Assembly (NCBI GenBank): GCA_030267565.1
Contig: BRXU01000004.1
Location: 4,470,501 to 4,534,500 of the forward strand
Reading direction: 5' to 3'
From: Pleodorina starrii
Taxonomy: Eukaryota > Chlorophyta > Chlorophyceae > Chlamydomonadales > Volvocaceae
Length of the DNA: 64,000 bases
Position 1 is the stretch's first letter, and every line of letters starts with the position of its first letter. Below are positions 43,184 to 55,635 of this stretch, in pieces. The notes beneath the pieces are model-generated. The model was given only the letters and a program-made list of their open reading frames with translations, was not told the origin of the DNA and searched no databases. The translations under genes were made by a program, and so were the position numbers.

Positions 43184-44232
43184 TCAGCGCCGCTTCTTGC
43201 CCTTTTTCTTCTTGCTGGCCCCGCTGCCCGAGCCGCCCTGCTGGGCTGGCTGTCCCGACCCGCTGGTGCTCGCTTGCGGCTGTGGGTCCGTTTGGGCGGG
43301 GCGGCTGGGAATGGGCGGAACCGCCCGAGCCGAGGCCTGAGGCTGCGGTCGCGAAGCGGCAGCAGGCGGGAAGGTCGGGAAGGGCAGTGGTAGCGTGTTC
43401 AGGTGCGGTCGCGAAGGACCAGCAGGAAGGAGCGGCTACTGCGCATGGAAGGAGCAGCTTGGGGCGGTTAGGGGGCGTTTATTAAGTGGGATTCAAGCGC
43501 AGGGCACTTTGCTGCCCGAGTTACACGTTCCGCACAAGAGTGGCGGTGTATATATGAGCCGATGGCGGGTATTTACTCTACATGGTCGTAAATGGCAAGG
43601 TGCCGGGCGGGTATGCATCTTCGTGTCGCCGTGCGCGCTTGGGTGTACTGTCGACGCGTGTGCGCCGGCCATGCTATCTCACATGGCGCACGTCCTGGGC
43701 GTTGTGAGCGGTTGCAATGCCCTGTTCTGCCGGGGCGCCCGCCCTGTCCTGAGCACGCTTGCGGCCCAAGGAGTTGCGGAGTTGCGGAAACACGATAGAA
43801 CATCTCCCGAGGAGGTGCTCCTACCTGGGGGCTTGCGACCGCTGAGAGGCGCGCCTCCGCCGCTGCGGCCGCTGCCTGTGCTGGCGTCGGTGCAACGACC
43901 GCCGGCTTCCGCGCGCCGACTTTGCCGCCATCGCTGTTCTTATGGGGGTTCTTGCTCGCGGTTGGGCGCGGAGCCGATGAGCTGGTGCCAAAGATGAGCG
44001 TGCGGAACTGCTGCACGAGGGGATTTTGGGCTAGCGCGGACCTGACCGGCGTGCCCCAGCGCTGCCAAGCGACGAGCCCTGAGGCAACAGCGACCATGGC
44101 CATTAGCGGCCCCCCTTGCGCCGTCTCCAACACGGGCACCGGCAATCCGCGCTTGCGCAGCCTGCGCTCCGCGGTAGCAAGCGAGACAGCCGCATGGTAG
44201 CGGTTATTGTGGACCTCCTCGGACCAGGTCAT
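43184..44232 (-). CDS. small single-TM protein with lysine-rich C-terminus
   Basis: Two exons: 43825-44232 and 43184-43342 (GT-AG, phase 0), 188 aa. The family was not recognised. The N-terminus (MTWSEEVHNNRYHAAVSLAT) is followed by a basic stretch (RRLRKRG) and one hydrophobic segment around residues 43-60 (LMAMVAVASGLVAWQRW). After this come Ala/Pro/Gln-rich sequence and the tail GASKKKKGKKRR. The single membrane span with basic flanks suggests an organelle or ER membrane anchor, with the lysine tail free for RNA or acidic partners; this is inference. It is head to head with dyskerin, 409 bp apart. Confidence 0.6.
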
Positions 44233-44641
44233 GTTTCCTTATATGTGTGGCAAGGTCACTGAAGCTTTCTGGGGTCTAATTGAGCCGCAACTCCAGCATG
44301 GTGAGAGACACACGATGGTGGCACACGACGTTAAAGGCCGTCGGAGTTTGAAGAAGTAAGGCTATAATGTGCCACCAACTATTATGATTGACAATAGTCC
44401 ATTGCAGCCAAACATTTCTTCAGTCGTGCTCGTCCCGGTAGTATACGGCAGCTCGGAGCAGGAAGAAAACTCAACGTTGCTTACCCGGAAGCTTGCATTT
44501 GCGTGAGTAGTTTGGACTTTTGATTTAGTAATCGTTGTGACACACTTCCGGCACTAGGCGCACTGTTTCCGTGAGGGCGGCGCCCTCTTTTCCCAGCTAG
44601 CTTCATACACTCTCGCAACTCCGCACAGCGGCTTTAGCAGC
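44233..44641. promoter_or_regulatory. divergent promoter region upstream of dyskerin
   Basis: 409 bp between two divergent start codons. It is A+T-richer than the flanking exons. It should contain both 5' UTRs and promoters, but no specific element was identified. Confidence 0.45.
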
Positions 44642-47347
44642 ATGGGCGGCAGTGAGAAGAAGGAGAAGAAGAAGGACAAGGCCGAGACGCCGGCCGCCGG
44701 TGCCAAGTCGGCCGCCGCAGTCGGAGAGATGCCGGTGGGCGAGGTCCAGCAGCGGACGGACTTTCTTATCGCGCCGGAGAAGACGATACCAAAGCTCGAC
44801 ACCAGCAAGTGGCCGCTGCTGCTGAAGCACTACGACAAGCTCAATGTCCGGACGGGCCATTACACGCCGATTCCCGCCGGCAGCACGCCGCTCAAGCGCT
44901 CGCTGAAGGAGTACATGTCTTATGGCTGCATCAACCTCGACAAGCCCTCCAACCCCAGCTCCCACGAGGTCGTCGCTTGGGTGAAGCGCATCCTGCGCTC
45001 CGAGAAGACCGGCCACAGCGGCACGCTCGACCCCAAGGTCACGGGCAACCTGATTGTCTGCATCGACCGCGCCACGCGCCTGGCCAAGTCGCAGCAGGCG
45101 GCCGGCAAGGAGTACGTCGGCATCGTACGATTCCACTCCAAGGTCGAGGGCGGCGCGCCCGCGGTCGTCAAGGCCCTAGAGACCCTCACCGGCGCGCTCT
45201 TCCAGCGCCCGCCGCTCATCTCGGCCGTGAAGCGCCAGCTGCGCATCCGCACCATCTACAAGGCCAAGCTCTATGACTACGACGAGGAGCGCCACATGGG
45301 CGTGTTTTGGGTTTCCTGCGAGGCCGGCACCTACGTCCGTACCTTCTGTGTCCACATGGGTCTCCTGCTCGGCGTGGGCGGGCACATGCAGGAGCTGCGC
45401 CGCGTGCGCTCGGGCATCATGGGGGAGACGCCGGCCAACAACATGGTCACGATGCACGACGTGCTGGACGCGCAGTGGATGTACGACAACTTCAAGGACG
45501 AGTCGTACCTCCGCCGCGTGGTGATGCCGTTGGAGGTGCTCCTGACCTCGTTCAAGCGCTGCGTCGTCAAGGACTCGGCCGTCAATGCCATCTGCTACGG
45601 CGCCAAGCTCATGATCCCCGGCCTGCTGCGCTTCGAGAGCGGCATCGAGGTGGATGACGAGGTGGTGCTGATGACCACCAAGGGCGAGGCCATTGCCGTC
45701 GGCGTTGCGCAGATGACGACGGCCGTCATGGCCACAGTCGATCACGGCTGCGTGGCCAAGATCAAGCGCGTTATCATGGAGCGCGATACCTACCCGCGGC
45801 GCTGGGGCCTGGGGCCGTACGCGCAGATCAAGAAGAAGCTCATTGCGGACGGCAAGGTAAGGGAGAAGGTGGTTGGCGGTTGGTCTGGTTGGACGAGGCG
45901 GTTGTTGAGCGGTTGGTCTCGCCGGTTGGGCAGCTAGGCCATGTGGGTTGGTTTTTGGAGGTCGGGTGGCCAGGCTTTGATTTGTGTGGTTTTGCTCTTG
46001 TGTGTGTGTGTTGGCTGTTTCATCGGACTGAGTGTGTTGCCCGGTGTGCCCCGGTGTCTGCCCCTATGTCTGTCCCGGTGTCTGCAGCTGGACAAGCACG
46101 GCCGGCCCAACGAGAACACGCCCAAGGAGTACCTTCGCTCGCTGCCGGACTTCGTGGCCAACGGAGGGCAAGGGGGCGCGGCGGCGGCGGCGGCGACGCC
46201 GGCGGCGGCGACGCCGATGTCTACGGGAGCGGCGACCACGGACGCTGACACGCCGGTGGCGGAGGGGAAGAAGGAGAAGAAGGAAAAGAAGGAGAAGAAG
46301 GAAAAGAAGGAGAAGAAGGTGCGCTTTGCAGCGGGGATTTTGGCTGGGGAGGGCCGCGGCGGGGACGGGGCGACTGTAAGGAACGGGGCGGGGGGGGGTT
46401 TGCGCATCATGGAGTTTACAGCTCCACGTTGAACCGAGGATGCGAGGACCGAGGGTTCACCGGAAGTGCGGTAGGGTCGGTCGCGGAGCACGGAGTATGA
46501 GCTGACCATTGTGGTGCACTGCGTTGCATTGCTGCGGCCGCTTCTGCATTTGCGATTGCAGGAGAAGGAGGCCGAGGAGGGCGATGTTGCGATGGAGGAC
46601 GCGGCGGAGGCCAAGTCGGAGAAGAAGAAGGAGAAGAAGGAAAAGAAGGTACGGTAGTACGACAGCACGGGGACGGTGCAGGGGAGGCCGGTGGGCGGAT
46701 GGGTGGGCGCGAGGCGGGCGGCGCCGCGTGCGTTTGCGCCCACCCACGCCCCCTTCTGGCGGCTGCTCGATGTCGTGACTCGATTGAGGCTGGGCGATTA
46801 CTCACGTTCCTTGAAGTTCCCCTGAGGTGTATCATCCGACTTGCCGTGCCGTGGCTGTGCGCGCAACGCATCCTCTGCTCTCGATGACGCGCCCTGACTC
46901 CACCCGCTTCCCCGCCTCCCCCGGCTGCTGGACGTGCACGCATGCGCAGGAGAAGAAGCGGGCGGCGTCCGCATCACCGGAGCCCAGCGAGGAGGGGGCG
47001 AAGCCGGAGAAGAAGAAGGAAAAGGTGCGGGAGAGAGGGTGTGTGGGGAAGGGCGCGGAGCAGGGGTTGGGCCCGAAACCTCGCCGCGGGGGTGGCGGCG
47101 GCGCGGCGCACAAGTCGGGGGCTCGGGTTCAAGTTATGCAGGCTTTTGCTGCTGCGTGGGATGTCAGGAAGTGGCTGCGGTGGTGACAGATGGAAGGATG
47201 CCCTCCGCTAGAAGAACACGCGGCTGGAGCTCCGGGGGACACCAACCGCCGTCACGTCCCTGCCATGCCCCTCCGCCCCCGCAGAAGGACAAGAAGGAGA
47301 AGAAGGAAAAGAAGGAGAAGAAGAAGAAGGAGGAGGAGTCGGAGTAA
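44642..47347 (+). CDS. CBF5: dyskerin/CBF5, H/ACA snoRNP pseudouridine synthase
   Basis: Five exons: 44642-45856, 46088-46318, 46562-46648, 46950-47024 and 47285-47347; all phase 0 and GT-AG; 556 aa. It is the catalytic subunit of box H/ACA ribonucleoproteins, converting uridine to pseudouridine in rRNA and snRNA in the nucleolus, and is also part of telomerase RNP in many eukaryotes. Features: the dyskerin N-terminal region ([20 protein letters not shown]); the TruB catalytic motif [14 protein letters not shown] with Asp130; [35 protein letters not shown]; and a PUA RNA-binding domain at about 307-382. The tail from about residue 430 is Lys/Glu-rich (KKEKKEKK), as usual in eukaryotic dyskerins, and is spread over four small in-phase exons. 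The whole enzymatic core lies in one exon. Confidence 0.96.
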
Positions 47348-50009
47348 CCTGCCTGGCCAGCGGATGCGTCAGCCCCCACGCGGTGTGGCCACGTCGCGGT
47401 GTGGCCTGCTCGCCCGGGTGGAGTCGGAGCCCTGGGAGGGGGAGCGCTGAACGGTTGCAGTGCACGGACTCGCGGAGCCACCCCTCCCAGCCAACCAGCC
47501 AGCTAGCTAGCGTCCATAGTCGTCCGGTCGGTCAGTGAATCGCAGGGGCAGGTGGAACGGGCAGCGAGCATGGAAGCGCACCGCTGCTGCGCGGGTCCCG
47601 TGCGGGCCTGTCTCTTGAGGCCGCCTGGGCTGTCAAGTTTTTGGGCGAACCCTTCCTTTTTCCTGACCTGGCGCCGGCCGGCCGGGCGGAAGGGACTCTT
47701 CTGGCTGCCTGCACCACGAAATTGGACTCGCCCGGCTTTGTTGCTCGGATGTCGCGGCGGCGGCGGCGGCAGGAACGGGAGTTGACGGATGGCGCAAGCA
47801 GGAGCCTGTAGCGCAGCCTAGATCAAATCTGGCGGCAGACGCGCGAAAGGAGCCCAGGCCGCCGCCAGTGAAGGCCCTCTTGTGTGGTCTACAGCGAAGG
47901 CGTGTTGAGATCGCGGGGCGCGAGTCGAGTTTGCGCCGTGTTGCCCCGGCCGGGCCGGGCCCGCGCGGGGGCGCGGCAGGGAGGAGCTGACGCGCGTTGT
48001 GGTCCTGGGCGCGCATGGCTATGCTCGGGGCTCGGGGGTCGAGGTTGTCGTCGGATGGGTCTTGGGCGATGGTTCGCTTCCCCCGGACGAGTTGTTTGTT
48101 TCTTTGTCTGTTTGTTGTCTCTTTCGCGGCGCGGCGGCAGCTGCGTTTGTGTTCCGTGTCGACTGGGGAGCCGGCGGGATCTGCGGCCCCTGGGGCCGAT
48201 GAGGAGCGGGGGAACACGGGGATGTACATTAAGAAAGGGGGCCGGGGAAAGGGGCGGCTGTGAATGACACCGGGGGCGACTTTTCAGGAGGTTGCAGGGC
48301 CCTCGTAGGCAGGCGGGGGAGGAGGCGCGGAGGCGGCAGTACGCTGCTCCGTGGATACGAATGTGGCACAATAGGGGAAGTACGACGTCCGTACGCTCTC
48401 GCTCGCGCGTCGGCCGCGGATGTGGCAGTCTAGGGTTTTAGGCAGTTTTAGGAGAGGTTGCTGCACAGTACTGTGTGGGTTGGGACTCGGAGCCGCTGTG
48501 CGAGGCTGGCCGGGGGAGGGGGCTTAGCGGGTAGAGGGGCGGGGCGCCCAGGCAGGATCGTTCGCCCGGTTGTGTTTCGTGTGTGTGTGTGTGTGTGCAT
48601 ACGACGAGAACCGCCTCAGGTGGTGCGATGTCAAAGGACGGTTGTCGCACTGGCGCTGCTTTACTAGTAGGAGGATTTTGCACTCTTTGGACCCACCATT
48701 GACCCCCGCGGACAATGCTCTGGCTTCGGCTTCGGAATCGGACAAGCCTGCTCTGGATTTGTACTGTCCGTGCTTTTTTGTGGAAGCTGGATCTGGGGCC
48801 TGTGTGGCACACGGGATGGGAAGAGGAGAAGGTGGGTGCGCGCGAGCTCGTGCGAAGCCCCTTTTGGTGGAGCCTTTTTCTCTTTGGTGGTTGCCACCGC
48901 CCATCGGTCGATGCGCGGCAGGGAAGGTACGGCCATTAGTGGTGTGTTGCCGTACTGGTACATGACGGAGACCTTGTGGTACTGTCGTACCAAACCCTCA
49001 GGAAAGGGCTCGGGTTGTCGATTTGGGTGTTCTTGGCGTCCTTGTGGTTTCGAATGGCGTGGGCGACTTCTGGTGGATCTGGCCCTGGTGGGGGAGTGGA
49101 AATGCGCCTGTGGCCGCTTTCGCACACACTGGATTGGCAGACGGAATGAACGGGCTCAGAAATGAGTCACAGACCGGACCGACGTTGCATGCGCGTTGGG
49201 CGATGTCGATGTAGCAAAATGAATCATTCCATCGATCGATGAATCCGTCGACTCGACACGATATTTACCCTAAACCCCAACACCTGAGACCTGACCTGCT
49301 TCGTGCACATCCCGGCTGAACGGAACACACGGCCTCCTGCCGCCGTCTCCGCCTCTTTGGACCGCAGCTGCGTGGCCCCCACCCACCGGGCATGCGCGCA
49401 TGCCCAATACCGGTAAGCGCACATGGGACAGCGAAGGCGCCCCACCCTCTGTGCCACCCTCGCCGCTCTCGTCTTGACGCCCCGAAGCCCGGAGCTTGAC
49501 GTCATCAGCGCCTCTGAAACCCCGCTCCACTCGCCCCGCGGCTCCGAACCCCTACCATCTGGTGTTCTGAGCGGGCTAGCTAGCCCGCAGATCAGTGCCT
49601 AGCGCCAGCCGCCCCGCGCCATCACCCACCCCTGAGCCCACACCGACGCCACCTGATGCCGCTATCCCACCGCACCGTTAAGCACCCGAGCCAGGCTGCA
49701 CACCACCCGTAACCACCCGCACTGTTGCCCGCACTTGGGCTCCCAGCCCAGCGAAGCCGCATCCCCGCCCTCTCTGGCCGCCTCGGGGGGGCCGCGCTGC
49801 GCTCTCCCTCCCGCCCCCCGTCACTCCACTCTCTCGCCCCCCACAGATCCATTCATTCTATGGTTCCTATCGCTCCACTCATTCAATCCTATTCGATATT
49901 TCGATAACGTTACCCCGTTGCCCACCATTCCCTCGATCCGTCAACCCATTCCTCCACCCGTTCATTCATTCATTCCTCCATTCATTCATTCCTCCATCCA
50001 GCCAGCCAT
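47348..50009. other. 2.7-kb convergent intergenic region
   Basis: 3' flanks of dyskerin (plus) and epsilon-tubulin (minus). Open frames on both strands are long only because of base composition and share no domain or phased exon structure. A GT/TG run lies near 48578-48600, and TTCATTCATTCC-type repeats at 49965-50000. No gene was supported. Confidence 0.5.
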
Positions 50010-50723
50010 TCACGGCAGGAACGACAGCCCCCGCGGCCTGAGCCGGGTGATGGGCGGCGCGCGCGTGGCCCCCTCCAGTTCCTGGTACTGGTGGGTGAGG
50101 TCCCCCACCACCTCCATCGCCGACTCGAAGCCGCTGCGCTCCATGTACTGCTCGTAGTGGTGCGTGTAGAACCTGGGGAGTCGAAACGGAGGTGGGGTCA
50201 GGTGGGGTGCGGGAAAGGGTAGAGGGAAGGAAATGAGAGAAACAGGGAGGGAGGGAGTGAGGAGGGTCAATTTTGGGATGCTGCTTTATTTGTTCGACTC
50301 TTCGACCGCGCGGCTCGTGATGGCTCCTCCTGAGGGATAGGGAGGAGTAGAGAAGGGAGTAGGGAACCCGGGCGCCCGAGGCTGGGCGGGGGCCGAGGAA
50401 ACGAAATGGTATAGGGAGAGACGGAAGGGGAGGCTTACAGACAATTGCAGGAGCGCTGAGCGTGTTTATACGTGTGTGTAAAGTTTGTAGCTGAATAAGG
50501 ACGGTGGTCGTTTAGGGGTACAGCTCGACGGCGCGGTGTCGTAATTCCGTGCCGTGCAAACGTAGTCGTACAGTACGGTGTCGTACCTCCTGCGGTACAG
50601 TTTGTCGAACCTCTCCCTCATGGTGGAGAAGGTGGAGGCTATGGCGGTGTTGTTGGCCAGGCACAGCAGACCGAAGGGGCAGCCCACTGGCGGGGTGCTG
50701 CAGATGCCCAACTTGAAACCCTG

Positions 50724-50772
<49 letters not shown>

Positions 50773-53700
50773 AGGGAGGGATTGAGGGAGGGAGGGAGGG
50801 AGGGAGGGAGGGAAGCTCGGGTTGGGTCTGACCGAGGGATATACCAGCAGCGTCTGGTCGGGCGAGGAAGGCAGGCAGGAAAGCACGGCCCGCCCTTCCC
50901 CGTCTCTCCCTCCCCCTCCCCTCCCTGTTGCTGGCCGCCCCCCCCCCCGCGCCCCCTCCCTCCCTCCCTCCCTCCCTCCCCTCCCCCTCCCCCCACCTCG
51001 CTGTTCCAGTGCACCATCCTCAGCTGCGGTCTCAGTCGGGCGATGTTGCGGTTGATGTCGGAGATGGTGGCGGTGGGGCCCCGCGCGATGAGGCCACACG
51101 CCAGGTAGGTGGCACTGCGCGGGTCGGCGCGGATGAGCTGATGCTCCCGACTGAACACCTCACCAAACACCTGCGGGGAGGGGGGGGGCGGAGGGGGGCG
51201 GAGGGGGTGGAGGGGAGGCGGAGGGGGGCGGAGGGGAGGCGGAGGGGGGCGGAGAGGGGTGGAGTACGACGGCAGTCCCAGGCGGCAAGCGGACACACCC
51301 ACACCCAAGCCCACCTGGTCCAGCGTCCTCGGCTGCATCGCCGCCGCCGCCGCCGCCCGCCCCACGTCCCTCTCCCTGGGCGGCGGCTGCAGCGGCGACA
51401 TGGAGGACAGCAGGAAGTGCATCCGCGGGTACGGCACCAGGTTCATTGTGATATCGTTGAGGTCCACATTGAGGGGCCCCTCGAAGCGCACACTGGCGGT
51501 CATGTGAAGCAGCAGGCTGGCGGCAACACCGTTCATGGAGTCGAAGGCCTTGCGCCCGCCGCCGGTGGCGGCGGCGGCTCCGCCGCCGCCGGCGGCGGTG
51601 GCGGCGGCTCCGCCGCCTGTTCACGTGGCACAGGCGGCGCGGGAGAGAGGAGGCAGCGGGTTGATGGTACTCGGGCGGCAAATAGCGGGGAATGGGGGGC
51701 TGGCCCAGTGGCAGTGGCGGTGGCAGTGGCGAGCGGTGTGTTGGGGCGATGGAGGGACGGAGAACAGGGCTGTCTGTCTGTCTGTCTGGTGCGCGGCAGC
51801 GCACGGCGCCAGAGGCGAGCGCGGTCCACCTCCCCCCTCCCTCCACCCACCCCTACCCCCTCCCTCCACCCACCCGCCCTCTCCCTGGCCGCATCCGCCC
51901 GGTTGACGATGTCAATGAGCGCCTGGTTCTCAATGGGCAGCACACAGTCCGCATGCTCCACCAGCTGCCCCAGGGCCAGCAGGGCGTTGTAGGGGGAGGT
52001 CACCACGTCGTCCTCCTCCGAGGGGAACACGGAGCCGGTGAAGCGGAACACGCCGGGGAACTCGTCCTGGGGGGATGGGTGGGGGTGGGGTGGGGGTGGG
52101 GGGTTGGGGTGGGCTGGGAGTAAAAGGTTGAGGGGTTGGGAGGGGTAAAGAAAGGAGAACCCGTAGCGGCACGGAGGCGACGCAGGCGAACCAGTGGGTG
52201 ACAGTAGGTGACTCCTGCTGTCATCCACCACCTCCCAGACTCCCCAAAAGCCCAGCCCAGCCCAGCCAGGCCCCGGCATCGGCCCCGGAATCCAACATCC
52301 CTCTCAACATATCTTCCCACCCCCACCCCCCCTTCTCTCCTTCCCCACCACCCCCCCCCCCCCACCCCCGGCCGCCCTCCCCCGCCCACCGCCAGCATCT
52401 GCACGATGTAGGTACCCACGCCGCTGCCCGTACCGCCACCTAGGGAGTGGAGCAACATGAAGCTCTGAGAGGGGGGAGGGGAGGGGAGGGGAGGGGAGGG
52501 GGGGGAGGGAGGGTGTATGCGTGTGGAGGAGGAGATCAGGGCAGGGTTTGTCCATCTCAGGGAGGAAACCTGCGCGCGTTCGCGGCCTGCCACATGGGCC
52601 CATGGGACCAGGAATCTGCTCAGATTACCCGGCTCCCGTTTCACTTTACGAAGCGGCGTTTCACTTAACAAAGCGGATTAAAGCGAAGCGAATCGAGCGT
52701 TCTGGACCGTCCGCTTCGCCTCTCTTCCATTCGCCTCGCTTCAATCCGCTTCGCTCCGTTCTCTGTAACTGCCCGATACCGACCTGCGGCCTCCCTCCCA
52801 CCCACCCCACCCGCCCCCTCACGGCCTCCGTGGCCGCCTACCGTATCCGTGGATACCCCACTCACCCCACCCCACCCCACCCCGCCCCACCCCACCCGCC
52901 CCCACCTGCAGCGAGTCGCAGTCCTCGGCTGTGAGGCGGATCTTGTCCAGAATCGCGTCGTGGTACTGCGGGCCGTACATGTGGTGGCCGTGTGCCCAGT
53001 TGTTGCCCGCACCGCTGACGTCAGACACGAGCTGCCGGGTGTCCAGCACCTCACCCAGGGGGCCCTGCAGGGGGCGGAAGGAGGGGCGAGGGGGGGGACC
53101 GGGGCGGGGCGGGGCGGGGGCGGGGGGGTGGGAAAGAGGGGATGACACGACATGACATGACACGACACGCAGCGCGGGGAAGGGGGAGGGGATGGGAGGG
53201 CCCGGGCGCGGTGCCGGCCCCTCCGCAGTCTCAATGCAGCCACATCACCACCACCACCACCACCACCAGCACCACACCACACCCCCCACCCCCACCAGCA
53301 CACCCCCCCACCACCCCCACCAGCACCCCACCCCCACCCCCACCCCAGCACCCCCCCCCCAACCTTAAGCATCTCGTTGATGACTCCGCACTCCATGTCC
53401 ACGATCACGGAGCGGGCCTGCGGAGGGAAATAAGAATGGAGCGACCCACGGGTCAGCTCGAGGGAGGGAGATTGGGTCAGCTCGGAAGCGATCCCTGGGT
53501 CAGCACCGGTCACGTGGTGACCCATGGGTCAGCACGGGGACGCCGTCTCGCGCCTCGGCCGCGCCTCGACATTGAATCGCCCGGGAGGAACAGCTCGGTG
53601 AGGGCCAGCTCGGTACGGCAGCTCGGTACGGCAGGCGGAGGCTGGCCTCAGGCGCAAGGCCAGCCGGCGCCTTCTAACCCACCAAGCAGCAGAAACAGCT

Positions 53701-54804
53701 GCTGAATTCCGCTTGCTTTAGACGAGAGAAGTCGCAAGCACGAGGCCTGGCGCGAAGGTGCCGCACATGTGCGGCGAAGTGCCGTACTACGCATTACGCT
53801 GTTTGGGTGTCGTACTCGCCTTGAGAGTACGGATGGGGCCTCGGCCATCGCCCACCGGCAGGTTCCTTTAGGGTGAAAAGAGGAGAGAGGAGGGCCCGGG
53901 GAGCCCGTGTCGGGTTTGCTGCCGTACGAGAAGCAGGGAGGCTATGGTGGGGGTGACGGCGGTGCTGGTGGGGATGGCGGTGGTGGTCTTGGCGACACCC
54001 TCCCCCTCGGCCCTGGTAGGGCAGGTCCCTCGCCGGATCTTCCCCATGACAGCGTCCCCACCACCCCACCAGCCACCACCCTCACCCCCCACCCGCTCCC
54101 TCCCCGGCCCACCTAGGCGGCTCAACCCGGGTGTCGACGTTTCGAAAGAAGCTGCGGCAGGGAGGAAGGGAGGGAGAGAGGGGGGGCGGGGAGGGGGTTG
54201 TAGCTTGAGGGAGGGGGCGGCGCAGGGGGGTTGGTTACGGTGCGGTAATCGCGTGTGGGCCGAGGCAAACCCCGTGAAGGGCAGCAGGGTGCTGCGGACA
54301 AGAGCGGACGGAGGAGGAGGAGGGGGGAGTTGAGGGAAGGGGATGAGGGGTTCGGTGGGTTTGCGGAGGGGCGGAGCAAGGGGAGGGCTTGGCCGGGCGG
54401 CCCGGTGGGACTGCAGTGGGTTGCAGGGCGCTTCTGGGGCAGCCTGGCCAAAGCCGTTTCGGGCATCTGAGGGGAAGGCGTTTGGAGTACAGCGATTGGA
54501 AAGCACAAAAGGAAACGCATATGAGGGATTTGAAGGAGAGTGGCACGCTCGGGCTCGGGCAGGTTGGCTGGCGCGTAAGGGGCCCTTGGCGCCGTGGGCG
54601 AGGGACTTGGCCACGTGGACATTCCCCCATGCTGCTGCTCAGACCACAGTTTGCCTCCAGTCTGCGGCCGCACCTGCTGAGGGCCTCGTCGTAAACCCCT
54701 TTCGTGTTGTAAGCTGCGTGCTCCCTCAGGGCCAGCTCCCAGAACCGGCATCCGACCTGGTTGCCGCACTGGCCCACTTGGATGGTGACCAGCTCGCGCG
54801 GCAT
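50010..54804 (-). CDS. TUE1: epsilon-tubulin
   Basis: Eleven exons: 54674-54804, 54113-54151, 53820-53865, 53364-53417, 52906-53064, 52390-52464, 51874-52066, 51315-51616, 50997-51170, 50587-50720 and 50010-50172. Phases close and the product is 489 aa (animal epsilon-tubulins are about 475). The start MPRELVTIQVGQCGNQVGCR is the tubulin N-terminus; SFFRNVDTR is specific to epsilon-tubulin. The nucleotide signature GGGTGSG is at about 152-158. SPYNALLALGQLVEHADCVLPIENQALIDI and RFEGPLNVDLNDITMNLVP follow the epsilon pattern. Epsilon-tubulin is needed for triplet microtubules and basal-body/centriole assembly; in Chlamydomonas it is the BLD2 product. Exon 8 adds a Gly/Ala-rich loop before GRKAFDSMNG. 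Intron 3 begins with GC rather than GT. Confidence 0.95.
50721..50815. repeat. (CAGG)n followed by (GGGA)n
   Basis: Two adjoining tetranucleotide tracts lie in intron 9 of the epsilon-tubulin gene, right against the acceptor of exon 10 (read on the minus strand as CCTG then TCCC runs). They form a long pyrimidine-rich acceptor region. Confidence 0.85.
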
Positions 54805-55635
54805 GTCGTGCAGCTGGGACCCAGCGGCGGGGTATCACGCAGCGCCGCGAGGCACCAGTGATTTTGCTAGTTTAAGATGTGGGTTTGCTAGGCATTACTT
54901 GTCTACATTGCGGCCCCATAAAGAGTACCGTCCGCAAGCAGGTTTTCCTTGGTGGAACGCAGGCAGCGATCAAACGATTACTAAAAAGCGTTAAGCTTTT
55001 TAGGCTCCCACGTCGACTGAAATGTTGCATCCATGTATCGCCGACACACGCCGCATTATCCCGCCAAAAGGCCACGTGTTTTCTTGCGGAACAAGCTCTC
55101 GTATGTTTATGCTTATAATTGTTTTTATTACGTCTAAAAGCAGTGTTGGAGGATGAAAGGATAAGTTCCGCATGGCGTATCGGCTTCCGTCACAGCGCCA
55201 CGAATTGCACGGATGCATGCATGTGCGCGACGAGCAGGTGCAGCGAGTAGTAGTGTATGAAGAATGAGCATGTGTGCATCCGCAAAATTGTAAGATTGCG
55301 ACGGCGTGGACCTGGAATGTTCGCATCTTCGCAAGCAAGAAAGGGCCGAGAAGTACAAGGACGAGCGAACGGTCTTGCCTCGTGCCGTCGTGCGAGGTGC
55401 GGGCCTTTCGAATTCCTCGTTGTAAACTCGATAGATCAATGCATGCCCTGACGGAGACCTTGCCTTTGCTGTGGTGGCGACGGCGACGGTGACAGGACCG
55501 GACGGCCTGGCAAGCAGAGCAAATACGGCGGGAGTTTGTCCCTTCCCCATTCCCGGTGTTAACACATAAAGTTGTACTTCTTTCTGTTTTCTACGTTCCT
55601 TCTGTTTTCTGCGTTGAAGCCGCTCTTCTGAGGCC
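54805..55635. promoter_or_regulatory. divergent promoter region, epsilon-tubulin / chloroplast protein
   Basis: 831 bp between divergent start codons. A+T-richer than the genes around it. No coding exon was supported and no specific promoter element was identified. Confidence 0.4.

Noticed and set aside
47348..50009. Several 100-200-codon frames on both strands
   Set aside because: No domains, no matching splice phases, and overlapping frames on opposite strands; expected from high GC.
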